Source of the DNA: Lachnospiraceae bacterium | GTDB taxonomy: Bacteria; Bacillota; Clostridia; Lachnospirales; Lachnospiraceae | Assembly: GCA_014804365.1 (NCBI GenBank) | Contig: JAAUZX010000076.1 | Coordinates: 1-47,278, forward strand | Length of the DNA stretch: 47,278 nt | Direction: 5' to 3' | In this document: positions 25,029-33,393 of the stretch, piece by piece | Numbering within the stretch: the stretch's first letter is position 1 | Layout of the letters: the number at the start of each line of letters is the position of its first letter | The notes under the pieces: generated by a model | Databases searched by the model: none | Told to the model about the DNA's origin: nothing | The model's input: only the letters and a program-made list of their open reading frames with translations | Made by a program: the position numbers and the translations under genes

Positions 25029-26255
25029 ATGAAAGGTAATATTGTTGTTGGTCAGTCTGGCGGCCCTACAGCCGTTATCAACTCTTCCGTAGCGGGCGTA
25101 TATGCTGCAGCTAAGAAGTTAGGTGTGAAGAAAATTTATGGTATGGTTCACGGTATCGAGGGATTTTTAGAGGATAGAATGATCGATCTGGGCGATTATC
25201 TGGATGATGAGACCGGAATCGAATTGTTAAAGAGAACTCCTTCCGCATTTTTAGGCTCCTGCCGTTTCAAGATGCCTAAGATTGAGGGACATGAGGAGGT
25301 ATATGAGAAGATTTTTGAGATCATGGAGAAGCATGACATCGAGTGCCTGTTCTATGCAGGCGGTAACGACTCCATGGATACGGTGAAGATGTTGTCCGAC
25401 TATGCGGCAGCACACAATAAGCCGCAGAGATTCATGGGCGTTCCTAAGACGATCGACAACGATCTGCCTGTGACGGATCACTGTCCGGGTTACGGTTCCG
25501 CAGCGAAATATATTGCAGCTTCCTTAAAAGAGATTATCCGCGACAATGAGTCCTTCGGCGCGAAGAAACCCACTATCTGTATCGTAGAGATCATGGGACG
25601 TAACGCAGGCTGGTTGACAGCGGCAGCAGCGCTGGCTAAGGGCGATGACTGCAGCGGATGTGATGCAATCTATCTTCCGGAGAGAGTATTTGATATTGAT
25701 AAATTCATGGCAGATGTGAAGGAACTTGCGGCTACCAAGTCTTCCGTAGTAATCGCGGTATCCGAAGGTGTCAAGGTTGCAGACGGCAGATATGTATGCG
25801 AGATTGGCAGAGAAGTGGCTGTAGACGCATTCGGACACAAGCAGATGTCTGGTACGGCAGTTATGCTTGCCGACAAGATCGCGGCTGAGACTGGTCTTAA
25901 GACCCGTGCCGTTGAGTTCTCTACTTTACAGAGAGCAGCTACGCATCTGGCATCCCTGACAGATATCAACGAGGCATTCCAGGTAGGTTATGACGCTGTG
26001 ATGGCGGCAGAGGAAGGCAAGACAGGCATGATGATCACTCTTGACAGAAACGGTGACGCGCCTTATCAGTGTGGTACAAGCGCATATGATATTCACGCGA
26101 TTGCGAATGTGGAGAGAAACGTTCCCGATGAGTGGATCACGGCAGACGGCAAGGGCCTGACGGACGGTTACGAGAAGTATGCGAGACCGCTTATTATGGG
26201 CGAATTACAGCCTCTGTTCGTAAACGGACTGCCGAGACATCTGGTTCGTAAATAA
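25029..26255 (+). CDS. pfp: Pyrophosphate-dependent 6-phosphofructokinase
   Basis: 408 aa. Converts fructose 6-phosphate and pyrophosphate to fructose 1,6-bisphosphate and phosphate, reversibly, in glycolysis. Phosphate-donor choice is read from two positions: ATP enzymes have GGDG and PGTIDND, PPi enzymes have Asp and Lys there. This protein has GGNDS (Asp114) and PKTIDND (Lys140, catalytic Asp143), so PPi-type. MGRNAGWL is the substrate loop. Strong ribosome site GGAGAG and own promoter; codon use (many TCC, GAG, AAG) looks like that of a highly expressed gene. Single gene, closed by the terminator at 26343. Confidence 0.9.
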   Translation: MKGNIVVGQSGGPTAVINSSVAGVYAAAKKLGVKKIYGMVHGIEGFLEDRMIDLGDYLDDETGIELLKRTPSAFLGSCRFKMPKIEGHEEVYEKIFEIMEKHDIECLFYAGGNDSMDTVKMLSDYAAAHNKPQRFMGVPKTIDNDLPVTDHCPGYGSAAKYIAASLKEIIRDNESFGAKKPTICIVEIMGRNAGWLTAAAALAKGDDCSGCDAIYLPERVFDIDKFMADVKELAATKSSVVIAVSEGVKVADGRYVCEIGREVAVDAFGHKQMSGTAVMLADKIAAETGLKTRAVEFSTLQRAATHLASLTDINEAFQVGYDAVMAAEEGKTGMMITLDRNGDAPYQCGTSAYDIHAIANVERNVPDEWITADGKGLTDGYEKYARPLIMGELQPLFVNGLPRHLVRK

Positions 26256-26342
26256 GACAGAATGTCATAGGAGAACACGACATCGTGTGATCGGAACAGT
26301 TATAAAATGATTTTGATTTAAGAAGATTTTCTGAAAAAGCAG

Positions 26343-26384
26343 AAGCCGGAATTGCTGTCATGTGCAGTGATTCCGGCTTTTTCT
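26343..26384 (+). terminator. Terminator of the phosphofructokinase gene
   Basis: AAGCCGGAAT / ATTCCGGCTT stem (26343-26352, 26370-26379) with an inner CTG / CAG, followed by TTTTTCTTT. Confidence 0.9.
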
Positions 26385-26472
26385 TTGGGGGGGGTTTTAA
26401 GCATTACATTATCATAAAGAGTTATTAACATGGAGTTAACGGTAAAGCGTTTACAAAAATTCTATAATTATA

Positions 26473-26501
26473 TTGACATTTGCGACGTTGAACTCTATAA
26501 T
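26473..26501 (+). promoter_or_regulatory. Consensus promoter upstream of the Rpn-like gene
   Basis: TTGACA (26473-26478), 17 bases, TATAAT (26496-26501). The leader to the gene is about 165 bases and contains a GCCGG…CCGG…CGGC region able to fold; otherwise the 26385-26673 gap holds nothing recognised. Confidence 0.8.
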
Positions 26502-26673
26502 TTTTTACATACAGATAAATTTATTTAAGTGAAATTCAGAGCCTTATTCAAGGCGACAAGCCGGATTATCCCGGTTTCGGCGTATCAGCTATATTTCACA
26601 ATGATCATGAAAATGGCTGTTTGGTGCCATGGCATAGACTAAGATGGCATGTGTCACAGCCGGAAAGGGGTAT

Positions 26674-27603
26674 ATGGGGAGAAAGGATTTAACAGGGAAG
26701 AGTTTTTTTGCAGATCCGGAACGGTTTGCGGAGCTGATGAATGTTATGCTTTATTATGGGAAAACCATTGTGAAGCCGCAAAATCTTGTACAGATTAACA
26801 GAGAGTATCCTGCTCCGCTTAAGAATGGAGAGAAGCGCAGAGATATTTTGATGAAGGATATATTACATGGTATTTGCTACGGACTGGAACTGGAAACAGA
26901 ATCGGATTACAGTATGCCGGAACGGGTGATGGTCTATGATATCTGCGAATGGGAGACACAGATACAGGGGATTAATAAGCAATGTGAAAAGAAGGGTTAC
27001 CGTGATAAAAAGAGCCGGATCAGAGAAAGCGACCGGCTGCTTCCGGTAATAACAGTTGTGTTATATCTGGGAACAGATCATTGGCAAGGAAAAAAGAGAT
27101 TGTCGGAATTATTTCATGTTTCCGAGCAGATGAGAGAATTGTTGGGAGGCAGGATTCCCGATTATAGTTTTCAAATAGCAGAAGCCGACTATGTGGATGC
27201 GGCTGCATACCGAACTGATTTAAGGGAATTTTTCCATGCACTACAGTGTCGTAGGGATAAGAAGAATCTGAAGACGCTGCTTCAAACAGAGAGCTTTCAC
27301 AATCTTAAGGAGGAAACGGCATGGGTAATTGCGGCATATCTGGATAGGGAAAGACTGACGACTAAGATGAAGAAGGAGGGCATGGATATGTGTCAGGCAT
27401 TAGAAGAACTACTGGAAGATAAGAGGTTGGAGGGAAAACAAGAAGGCAGAATAGAGGGAAATAGTGCAGGCAGGAAGGAAGAGCGCATGTCAATCATCGG
27501 ATTGATGTTGCGGGAGGGTCTGGATAAATCGCTGATCAGCAGGATAACGAGGTGTACAGAACAAGAGCTGGCAGTCGCTGCTCGATGTCCTGATACCATT
27601 TAA
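26674..27603 (+). CDS. Rpn/PD-(D/E)XK nuclease family protein (YhgA-like)
   Basis: 309 aa. The N-terminal ~210 residues follow the Rpn pattern: DPERFAELMNVMLYYGKTIV, RRDILMK (the Asp of the nuclease core), LELETESDYSMPERVMVYD (in place of the usual 'iEnQ…mp.R…YD'), and LPVITVVLYLGTDHW. Rpn proteins of Escherichia coli are DNA endonucleases that promote RecA-independent recombination; they are often mislabelled transposases. Here the usual E-x-Q reads ETESD, so activity is uncertain. C-terminal part is a charged coiled helix (EGKQEGRIEGNSAGRKEERM), typical of the family. Start at 26674 has AAAGGGG close upstream; 26644 is possible. Confidence 0.78.
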   Translation: MGRKDLTGKSFFADPERFAELMNVMLYYGKTIVKPQNLVQINREYPAPLKNGEKRRDILMKDILHGICYGLELETESDYSMPERVMVYDICEWETQIQGINKQCEKKGYRDKKSRIRESDRLLPVITVVLYLGTDHWQGKKRLSELFHVSEQMRELLGGRIPDYSFQIAEADYVDAAAYRTDLREFFHALQCRRDKKNLKTLLQTESFHNLKEETAWVIAAYLDRERLTTKMKKEGMDMCQALEELLEDKRLEGKQEGRIEGNSAGRKEERMSIIGLMLREGLDKSLISRITRCTEQELAVAARCPDTI

Positions 27604-27695
27604 TGCCTTAACAGATTGTTACTGATATTTTAGAGATTTTAAGTATACCGGAAGCAGTTCTCATTGTAAAATAAGAAAAAGGGAAGGTGAACAAA

Positions 27696-28373
27696 ATGCA
27701 GAGAATATTGGTAATATGTGACGATGTATGGCACCCGGCAGAAGTGATTGAGAAAGGGATAGCGCCTTTAGCCGCAGATCGTTATCAGTTTGAGTTTGTC
27801 AAAGCGGCAAAAGATATTCTGACACCTGAGATGATAGCGGAATATCCCTTGATTATCTGCTGTAAAGCCAATAACGTAACTTCGGGGAATCCGGCACCGT
27901 GGTTCGAAAATACGGTAACGGAAGTGATGGGAGGAGAATTTAGAAGTTATGTAGAACAGGGAGGGGCGTTTCTTGCGGTTCATTCCGGCAATGTCTTCAC
28001 GGGTGAAGGAGACGGTGTCAAAGAGTATACGGATTTCGTGGGAAATCGGTTTTTGTCACATCCGCTTCGATGTGAAGTGCTATTGAAAAAAGAAAAGGAA
28101 CACCCGATTATGTGCGGGGTAAAAGATGAGTTCAGCATCCGGGACGAGCATTATCAGATGGAGATTTTAGCGAAGGATGCGGATGTATTTCTGACATCGC
28201 ATTCAAAGACCGGAGGCGATCAGACTGCCGGATATACAAGGCAAATGGGCGAAGGGCGCCTCTGTGTTCTGACACCGGGGCATACACTTTCAGTCTGGCA
28301 GAATAAAGAATTTCAACAAATCTTTTTGAATGCCGTTCAGTGGTGTCTTGAGGGAAAGGTGGCTGACGAATGA
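27696..28373 (+). CDS. ThuA-like domain protein
   Basis: 225 aa. Class I glutamine-amidotransferase-like fold of the ThuA family: ILVICDDVWHP at the N-terminus, YPLIICC, 'YVEQGGAFLAVHSGN' with the conserved GG…H, HPI and SIRDEHYQM, and 'RLCVLTPGHTLSVW' near the end, all ThuA features. Members are linked to trehalose or other sugar use, with no proven reaction. ATG 27696 is preferred to GTG 27687 because GGGAAGG (27681-27687) overlaps the latter. Its stop overlaps the next start (ATGA, 28370-28373), so translation is coupled with the dehydrogenase. Confidence 0.85.
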   Translation: MQRILVICDDVWHPAEVIEKGIAPLAADRYQFEFVKAAKDILTPEMIAEYPLIICCKANNVTSGNPAPWFENTVTEVMGGEFRSYVEQGGAFLAVHSGNVFTGEGDGVKEYTDFVGNRFLSHPLRCEVLLKKEKEHPIMCGVKDEFSIRDEHYQMEILAKDADVFLTSHSKTGGDQTAGYTRQMGEGRLCVLTPGHTLSVWQNKEFQQIFLNAVQWCLEGKVADE

Positions 28374-29056
28374 GAAGTGTACTTATAACAGGGGCAGACA
28401 GGGGGATCGGATTTGCGCTGTGCAGATGTTTTCTGGAAAACGGATGGATGGTGTATGCCGGACGTTTTATGAAGGATTGGACAGAGCTGGATGCACTAAA
28501 GGAAGAGTACGGCAATCGACTCTCGTTGGTAAATCTGGATGTGGGAAGTCAGGATTCCGTCGATGAAGCGGCACAAATGGTAGGGGAGCAGACCGACTGT
28601 CTGGATATGCTGGTGAATTGTGCCGGAATTTATCAAAATGGCAGCAGTGAGACAACGAGATGCTGTCTGAATATTAATACTTTGGGACCGATTCGCATAG
28701 TGGAGGCGTTTCTGCCGCTTATGGAGCGGGGAGACAAGAGATTGTGCTTTTTCTCTTCGGAGGCAGGTTCGATCACGCTGACGCATCGCACGGGAGACGT
28801 ATCTTATTGCGTCTCCAAAACCTGTCTGAACATGGCTGTCCGGTTGATGTTTGAGAAATTACATCCGCAGGGATACCGCTTCCGGCTCTATCATCCGGGA
28901 TGGGTGCGTACTTATATGAGCGGACAGAAGAGTACAGAGGGTAATTTTGAACCGGAGGAGACTGCGGCAGTCGCATATGAGCAATTTACGTCCGACCGAA
29001 ATTGGGAGGATGTTCTGGTCATGAGCGATGTGTCTGATGAAATATGGCCTTTTTAG
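28370..29056 (+). CDS. Short-chain dehydrogenase/reductase
   Basis: 228 aa. Classical SDR: TGADRGIG cofactor motif (7-14), LDV at 56-58, NCAG at 83-86, catalytic Ser129/130, Tyr146 and Lys150 in YCVSK, and HPGWVRTYM after it. NAD(P)-dependent oxidation or reduction of a small alcohol/carbonyl compound, probably a sugar or polyol given the ThuA partner (inference). Start codon overlaps the ThuA stop; a second, degenerate SDR-like gene follows after 16 bases. Confidence 0.9.
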   Translation: MRSVLITGADRGIGFALCRCFLENGWMVYAGRFMKDWTELDALKEEYGNRLSLVNLDVGSQDSVDEAAQMVGEQTDCLDMLVNCAGIYQNGSSETTRCCLNINTLGPIRIVEAFLPLMERGDKRLCFFSSEAGSITLTHRTGDVSYCVSKTCLNMAVRLMFEKLHPQGYRFRLYHPGWVRTYMSGQKSTEGNFEPEETAAVAYEQFTSDRNWEDVLVMSDVSDEIWPF

Positions 29057-29072
29057 AGTTTGGAGATGGAAA

Positions 29073-29690
29073 ATGTGTAAAATAGTTTTGTGCATGGATA
29101 ACGGAAATTCCTGTTTGGATGAGACAAAGAAGTATTTAAGTCTCCACGACTGCAAAGTATATACTTTGTGCCAGGAAGAACAGGATATCAGAACTTTAGT
29201 GGAGAAAATCAATCAGAAAGAAGGCAAGATAGACCTTCTTCTTTTGGGAGTTGATGAAGACATACCTCAGGACGGCGCGATCGGGGAGAAACATGATTGC
29301 GAGCTGCTTCTGGAAGTATTAAGCAGACAGATCAGCAGGATGCAGGAGGTAATTGACGCAGCGATTCCTCTGTTGCGCCAAGGAAATCTGAAACGTATCG
29401 GAATGATTACCAAAAAGGATTCCTGCATTAGTTACTGTAAAAGTGACAGTAATTTCGGGCAGCATATGGTATGGGCCGGACTTAATATGTTAGGAAAAAT
29501 ATATTTTAATCTGCTGCGTCCGGAAGGATTTACCTTTCGGTGGTATTGTGCCGAAGAAAACAGCGGAGGGATGTCTGCGGGAGAATATCTTCTGAGCGGT
29601 CTGTGTTACGACGCCGGCGAACCTTATATTCATTCTGATGAAAACAGGCTGGTGATGCGGGACGCATATTTAAGAGAGATTGCCTGGTAA
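29073..29690 (+). CDS. Degenerate SDR-like protein
   Basis: 205 aa from ATG 29073 (MCKIVLCMDNGN), with TTTGGAG upstream. Its C-terminal half tracks the upstream SDR: IPLLRQGNLKRIGMITKKDS against LPLMERGDKRLCFFSSEAGS, and LNMLGKIYFNLLRPEGFTFRWY against LNMAVRLMFEKLHPQGYRFRLY. The glycine-rich cofactor motif is absent and the YxxxK positions appear as Gln and Trp. It is likely a diverged duplicate that pairs with the active SDR or binds a ligand, not an oxidoreductase itself. No family name can be given with confidence. Confidence 0.65.
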   Translation: MCKIVLCMDNGNSCLDETKKYLSLHDCKVYTLCQEEQDIRTLVEKINQKEGKIDLLLLGVDEDIPQDGAIGEKHDCELLLEVLSRQISRMQEVIDAAIPLLRQGNLKRIGMITKKDSCISYCKSDSNFGQHMVWAGLNMLGKIYFNLLRPEGFTFRWYCAEENSGGMSAGEYLLSGLCYDAGEPYIHSDENRLVMRDAYLREIAW

Positions 29691-29709
29691 TCAGGCATAT
29701 AAGATAAAC

Positions 29710-29742
29710 GTAACTGTTCAGGGTCCTGTTCTTCACAGTTAC
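29710..29742 (-). repeat. Dispersed palindromic repeat, copy 4 (inverted)
   Basis: Reverse complement reads GTAACTGTGAAGAAC…CTGAACAGTTAC, matching copy 1 in all but the central bases. It sits between the SDR-like gene and the convergent membrane gene and may double as a bidirectional terminator. Confidence 0.8.
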
Positions 29743-29767
29743 AGATAAATATTTTGTGTTGATAATA

Positions 29768-30388
29768 TTAATGCGTAGATTTCCTTATCCTATATAGTAA
29801 TACAATATAAATAACATCATAAACAGAGCATAATAATCCGCACACGAGAACAACATAATTGGTCGATAATACTCCCATCGTAATCGTAGGCGCTAAAGTA
29901 CCGATCCATTTTGCAACTGCAAGAAGCACGCTCTGTCCATCGGAACTGTTTCGTTTATGCAACATATTGATGAATGCCACTGACATGATCAGGTTCTGGA
30001 TAAAAGCAGAGTATTGTGCAGACAAATGGTCTTCCGGACCAAATTCAACAAAGAAAGAAAGCTGAACTGCGAACATAGCAGCGATGCCAAGTATCGACCA
30101 TGCATAAAATGACCATGCTTTTTCGCCCGGTTTCAATTCCTTTTGCGCATACTTGAAGTAAAAAAACAGTATCATAATATCCAGTAAAAACCAGATGAGA
30201 TTTACGATGGGTTGTACACCGATACCGATCCTGAGCTCGAAAACTGCATAAATTCCCTCCCATGTAATGTTCATTGCCAAAGCCCAAAAGGGCATTGCGT
30301 AGGTTTTATCTTTTATGGATAGTCTGATACATTCTTCATATACAATACACCAACAAATCCCGCTTACCAAAGTTAAAAATAATTCCAT
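29768..30388 (-). CDS. Seven-helix membrane protein, paxB/Pyr4 terpene-cyclase-like
   Basis: 206 aa from ATG 30388, with GAGGAC 7 bases upstream; the extended frame to 30523 is unsupported. Seven predicted membrane helices. The segment TYAMPFWALAMNITWEGIYA (29-48) and the later WFLLD (66-70) resemble the paxB/Pyr4 family of integral-membrane terpene cyclases, in which a Glu of the N-x-x-W-E motif and a C-terminal Asp are catalytic; Glu44 and Asp191 (YDVIYI) are the candidate counterparts. No prenyltransferase or terpene pathway gene is nearby, so the reaction is unknown and the assignment is a motif-level inference. Divergent from a TetR regulator, which likely controls it. Confidence 0.6.
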   Translation of the reverse strand: MELFLTLVSGICWCIVYEECIRLSIKDKTYAMPFWALAMNITWEGIYAVFELRIGIGVQPIVNLIWFLLDIMILFFYFKYAQKELKPGEKAWSFYAWSILGIAAMFAVQLSFFVEFGPEDHLSAQYSAFIQNLIMSVAFINMLHKRNSSDGQSVLLAVAKWIGTLAPTITMGVLSTNYVVLVCGLLCSVYDVIYIVLLYRIRKSTH

Positions 30389-30430
30389 CTTTTTGTCCTC
30401 ATTTCCACACACTTTTTTATATGCTCGAGT

Positions 30431-30483
30431 TTGACAAGTGTCAATGTTTACATTATAATAATCGCGTATATTTACTTTGTCAA
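30431..30483. promoter_or_regulatory. Overlapping divergent promoters with a palindromic operator
   Basis: Plus strand: TTGACA (30431-30436), 17 bases, TATAAT (30454-30459), perfect. Minus strand: TTGACA (30483-30478), 17 bases, TATTAT (30460-30455). The two -10 elements overlap by five bases. TTGACAAGTGTCAA (30431-30444) is a palindrome over the plus -35, a natural TetR-type operator; half-site TGTCAA recurs at 30478-30483. Confidence 0.8.
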
Positions 30484-30521
30484 TATAGTGCGAATAACTT
30501 GTACAAAACGGAGATTGTGTC

Positions 30522-31112
30522 ATGTATGAAGGAAATAACCCTATAGCTTTGCATTCACGGGAGTGGTTAGTGGATTCTTTATTGTCTTTGATGGGGGATA
30601 TGCCGTATTCTAAGATAACAGTAAGGGATATTTGTAATAAGGCCGATTTATCCCGTCAGACATTTTATAATTTTTTTGAGAATAAGGATGCTATCATCCG
30701 CTTTTGCATTCACCAATGCTATTCTGAAATGATGGAGAATCTGACCGAAAGTCTGCCAGTCAAATTGTCCGATATTACGAGACAGCTTACGGAAACTCTT
30801 TATGAAAATCAGAAACTGATGAAGTTGATTGTCCTTCATGGATTAGATCATCTTCTGGAAATGGAACTGGTTTCGGTTATTCGGGTTTTTGCCCAACAGA
30901 TAAGTACTGCACCATCAGAGAATCTGGATCAATATGCGACAGCTTTCTTAAGTGGTGCCATAGCGCATATGATTCTGCACTGGTTCAGCGATGAGAATCC
31001 TGTCACGCAGGAACAGTTGGCAGAGCTTTTATGCAGAATACTTACCGGCAGCTATTTTCAGATTGAAAACGAGTATCTGATCAAAGAAGCATACAGGTTT
31101 CATAGTAACTGA
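30522..31112 (+). CDS. TetR/AcrR family transcriptional regulator
   Basis: 196 aa. N-terminal helix-turn-helix at ~12-58: LVDSLLSLMGDMPYSKITVRD in pieces, then ICNKADLSRQTFYNFFENKD, the classic TetR recognition helix text. The C-terminal two thirds are the helical ligand/dimer domain, with TetR_C-like GAIAHMILHWFSDENPVTQEQL. GGAGAT lies 6 bases before ATG 30522. Expected to repress itself and the divergent membrane gene through the operator at 30431-30444. Inducer unknown. Confidence 0.92.
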   Translation: MYEGNNPIALHSREWLVDSLLSLMGDMPYSKITVRDICNKADLSRQTFYNFFENKDAIIRFCIHQCYSEMMENLTESLPVKLSDITRQLTETLYENQKLMKLIVLHGLDHLLEMELVSVIRVFAQQISTAPSENLDQYATAFLSGAIAHMILHWFSDENPVTQEQLAELLCRILTGSYFQIENEYLIKEAYRFHSN

Positions 31113-31141
31113 CAGAAAGAACGTAAAGCAGGATGGTCTCT

Positions 31142-31186
31142 AACAATCCGCATCATTAAGTCATCCTGAAAATGATGCGGATTGTT
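31142..31186. terminator. Perfect 16-bp hairpin between TetR gene and GH20 gene
   Basis: AACAATCCGCATCATT (31142-31157) pairs perfectly with 31171-31186 across a 13-base loop. CATCCT in the loop can also pair with AGGATG at 31130-31135 (pseudoknot). No long T-run on either strand; probably a shared terminator for the two convergent genes. Confidence 0.6.
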
Positions 31187-31230
31187 GCTGAGAAGACGTG
31201 TAAGTCAGAAAAGTTAGGGAACTATCATGG

Positions 31231-33087
31231 TTAAAGTGCCCGCAGATAATCCGCATACCAGTAGAACACATTCGCAACCCGGTAGAATTCGCTTTCCCTT
31301 GAAACGGTTTTCCAGAGCGCATGATAAGTTACAAGCCAGTGCTCCAACTCCACGGCCAGTTTTGCAGGGTATGAGGGATCAGTCTCCGGTATCTCATTTA
31401 AGTAGCGGCAGAGGATGGGAAGAAGTTCATTCAGGAGTTTCTGCCCTTCACCGGCAATCAGATAGGCATTCACCACATCTTTGGCGGATGCGGGAAGGCT
31501 GTTCAGCAAGCCGTAGAGAACCGCAAGCTGCTCGTCAATGTTAAGGTTATATTTTTCTGTAAGCTTCGGCTCACAGATATCCATACATTCCCGTGCGAGA
31601 ACCGGATCGTTGTGATTGCCCAGGGCTTCCATAACAAGTACAACATTCTCCCAGGGGAATGCTTCAAACCGGCTGATCTTCTCGAAAACCGAGGCGAGAG
31701 TAAGAGAAGAATCACAGTATTCTACCATGCTGATCTGGCGATTGATCTCTTCTTCCGGGATAATCCGGTCATTCCAGGAGAAAGCAGCGCCGTAGATCAT
31801 CCCCAGACGGGAGAAAGCGGGATGATTAATATGTCCGAAATCGCCCCAGTCCGTAGTGAGTACGCCCATAGTGTGATATTTATGACCGTAGCGGCACATG
31901 GCTGCTATATTTTCGTAGGCATTATGATGTACATTGATCAGGTGATTCCAGCCGTGGACGCCCGGGCATACATACAGCCTTTTTGCGCCGGCTTCAACCA
32001 GCTTCCTAAGACGGTCCTCGGACGGATCGGGATCATAGTCCCAGTGCAGGCAGATCAGTTCCTCGGGAAGCTGTCGGTATGCAGACGGTTCTTCACAGAT
32101 GATATCGCTCCAGAACATCGGAATACGCCCGTTATCGGTAATGAAATTGCTTAGTTTGGTCAGGAAATCAGTGTAAACAGCCGTAACGCTTTCCTGCTCC
32201 GCCCGCATGCGGTTTTTTCCCTTACCCAAATCAAAGGTTTCATCTGCGCAGATGTTGAACTGCTTGGAAGTAAAAAGCTGCATATATTCTAAGAGCAGGC
32301 TTTTGATCAGTTCAAAACTTTCCGGATCGGAACAGTTGATCGTATGATGGTGCATGCGGTCGCGGAAAGAAAACGGCGCCTTATCGGAACCTTCTAATTC
32401 GCAGAGATGATGATATGTTTTGGTGCATAGCAGCTTGCACAGATGACCAAAGCTTGCAAGGGAAGGAACCAGTTCGATTTCCAGTTTACGGCAGTAAGCA
32501 TCCAGCTCAAGAATATCCTCGGCAGTCAAAGGCGTATCATCGCGCCACACTTCACTTAAGTTAGCAAACAGATAACTGTGTTCTACATAAAGTTGAAGCT
32601 GGTTGATTTTGTAGTAGCTTAAGGAATCTGCCAGTTCTTTTAAATAATCAAGGGTCGGAATGCGCCCGCGAGAGGTATCATAGTAGAATCCGCGGTTTGG
32701 CACGGAAGGATGATCCGTGATCGACAGACACGGAAGCTGTGCGCCCGACTGTCTGATGATCTGCCGGAGCGTCTGGACACCATAGAGAATACCGGCATTA
32801 TCGGCACCCTGGATCGTCACACCGTTCTCGTTGATGACAAGGTTATAGGTCTGCTCATTTGCATGGTCAAGGGAAGTGAGGTAAATACACTCTTCAGGCC
32901 GTGTAACGTGGCTTCTTATGATCGGGAGATTAAATCCGCAGCACTCCGTGAACTCCTTTTGCAGCAAAAGCGCGGTATGATAAAGATCGGCAGAACAGGA
33001 AGAATCTATGAAGATCCTGCTGTCATAGCGGACGGTGAAGCAGCCCTTTTGTATGTCCATTTTTTGAGGATTCGGAAGTATGTACAT
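31231..33087 (-). CDS. GH20 beta-N-acetylhexosaminidase
   Basis: 618 aa, no signal peptide, so cytosolic. Residues 1-125 form the GH20 N-terminal alpha/beta domain (VTIQGADNAGILYGVQTL is typical), 128-~450 the catalytic barrel with RGFYYDTSRGRIPT at entry and the substrate-assisted catalytic pair Asp282-Glu283 in CADETFDLG. The C-terminal ~150 residues are helical. GH20 enzymes remove terminal beta-linked GlcNAc or GalNAc using the substrate's own acetamide as nucleophile. Cytosolic location fits use of imported host-glycan or chitobiose-type fragments. AAGGAG is 8 bases before ATG 33087. No transporter gene adjacent. Confidence 0.9.
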   Translation of the reverse strand: MYILPNPQKMDIQKGCFTVRYDSRIFIDSSCSADLYHTALLLQKEFTECCGFNLPIIRSHVTRPEECIYLTSLDHANEQTYNLVINENGVTIQGADNAGILYGVQTLRQIIRQSGAQLPCLSITDHPSVPNRGFYYDTSRGRIPTLDYLKELADSLSYYKINQLQLYVEHSYLFANLSEVWRDDTPLTAEDILELDAYCRKLEIELVPSLASFGHLCKLLCTKTYHHLCELEGSDKAPFSFRDRMHHHTINCSDPESFELIKSLLLEYMQLFTSKQFNICADETFDLGKGKNRMRAEQESVTAVYTDFLTKLSNFITDNGRIPMFWSDIICEEPSAYRQLPEELICLHWDYDPDPSEDRLRKLVEAGAKRLYVCPGVHGWNHLINVHHNAYENIAAMCRYGHKYHTMGVLTTDWGDFGHINHPAFSRLGMIYGAAFSWNDRIIPEEEINRQISMVEYCDSSLTLASVFEKISRFEAFPWENVVLVMEALGNHNDPVLARECMDICEPKLTEKYNLNIDEQLAVLYGLLNSLPASAKDVVNAYLIAGEGQKLLNELLPILCRYLNEIPETDPSYPAKLAVELEHWLVTYHALWKTVSRESEFYRVANVFYWYADYLRAL

Positions 33088-33186
33088 AATGGTATCTCCT
33101 TAATGCTAAAGATGTTAGATTGATAGTAACTATTCAACACAGGTCGAAGCATTTACTGCTGAGACCGTAAGAATATGATTCAGGCG

Positions 33187-33258
33187 TGCAAAATCCCATT
33201 GTCGAAGACAATTTAGGATGGATTTTGCATCGTAACTGTGAAAGTACTGAACAGTTAG
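33187..33258. repeat. Inverted repeats between GH20 and chemoreceptor genes (includes dispersed repeat copy 5)
   Basis: TGCAAAATCC / GGATTTTGCA (33187-33196, 33220-33229) encloses ATTGTC-GAA-GACAAT (33198-33212). Immediately after, 33231-33258 (CGTAACTGTGAAAG…CTGAACAGTTAG) is a shortened copy of the dispersed repeat. The rest of 33088-33393 shows no gene; promoters for either side are not clear. Confidence 0.7.
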
Positions 33259-33393
33259 ATTGATATTATCATAATAGGATAGAAAGTACAATAAAATAAA
33301 AAATGACACCCCAATGAAAAGAAGAAACTGTCAAACGCATTTCTGCTTTGCTAAAATAAAAATATACGGTAATAATAGCGGAGGAAGCGGAAA

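Noticed and set aside
26674..27603. Transposase gene
   Set aside because: Rpn-type proteins are often labelled transposases, but there are no terminal inverted repeats or target duplications, and the fold is PD-(D/E)XK nuclease-like.
27630..27650. Fourth response-regulator box (TTTTAGAGATTTTAAG) before the ThuA gene
   Set aside because: Only one good half-site, and no TATNNT lies 9 bases after it, so it does not share the promoter layout of the other three.
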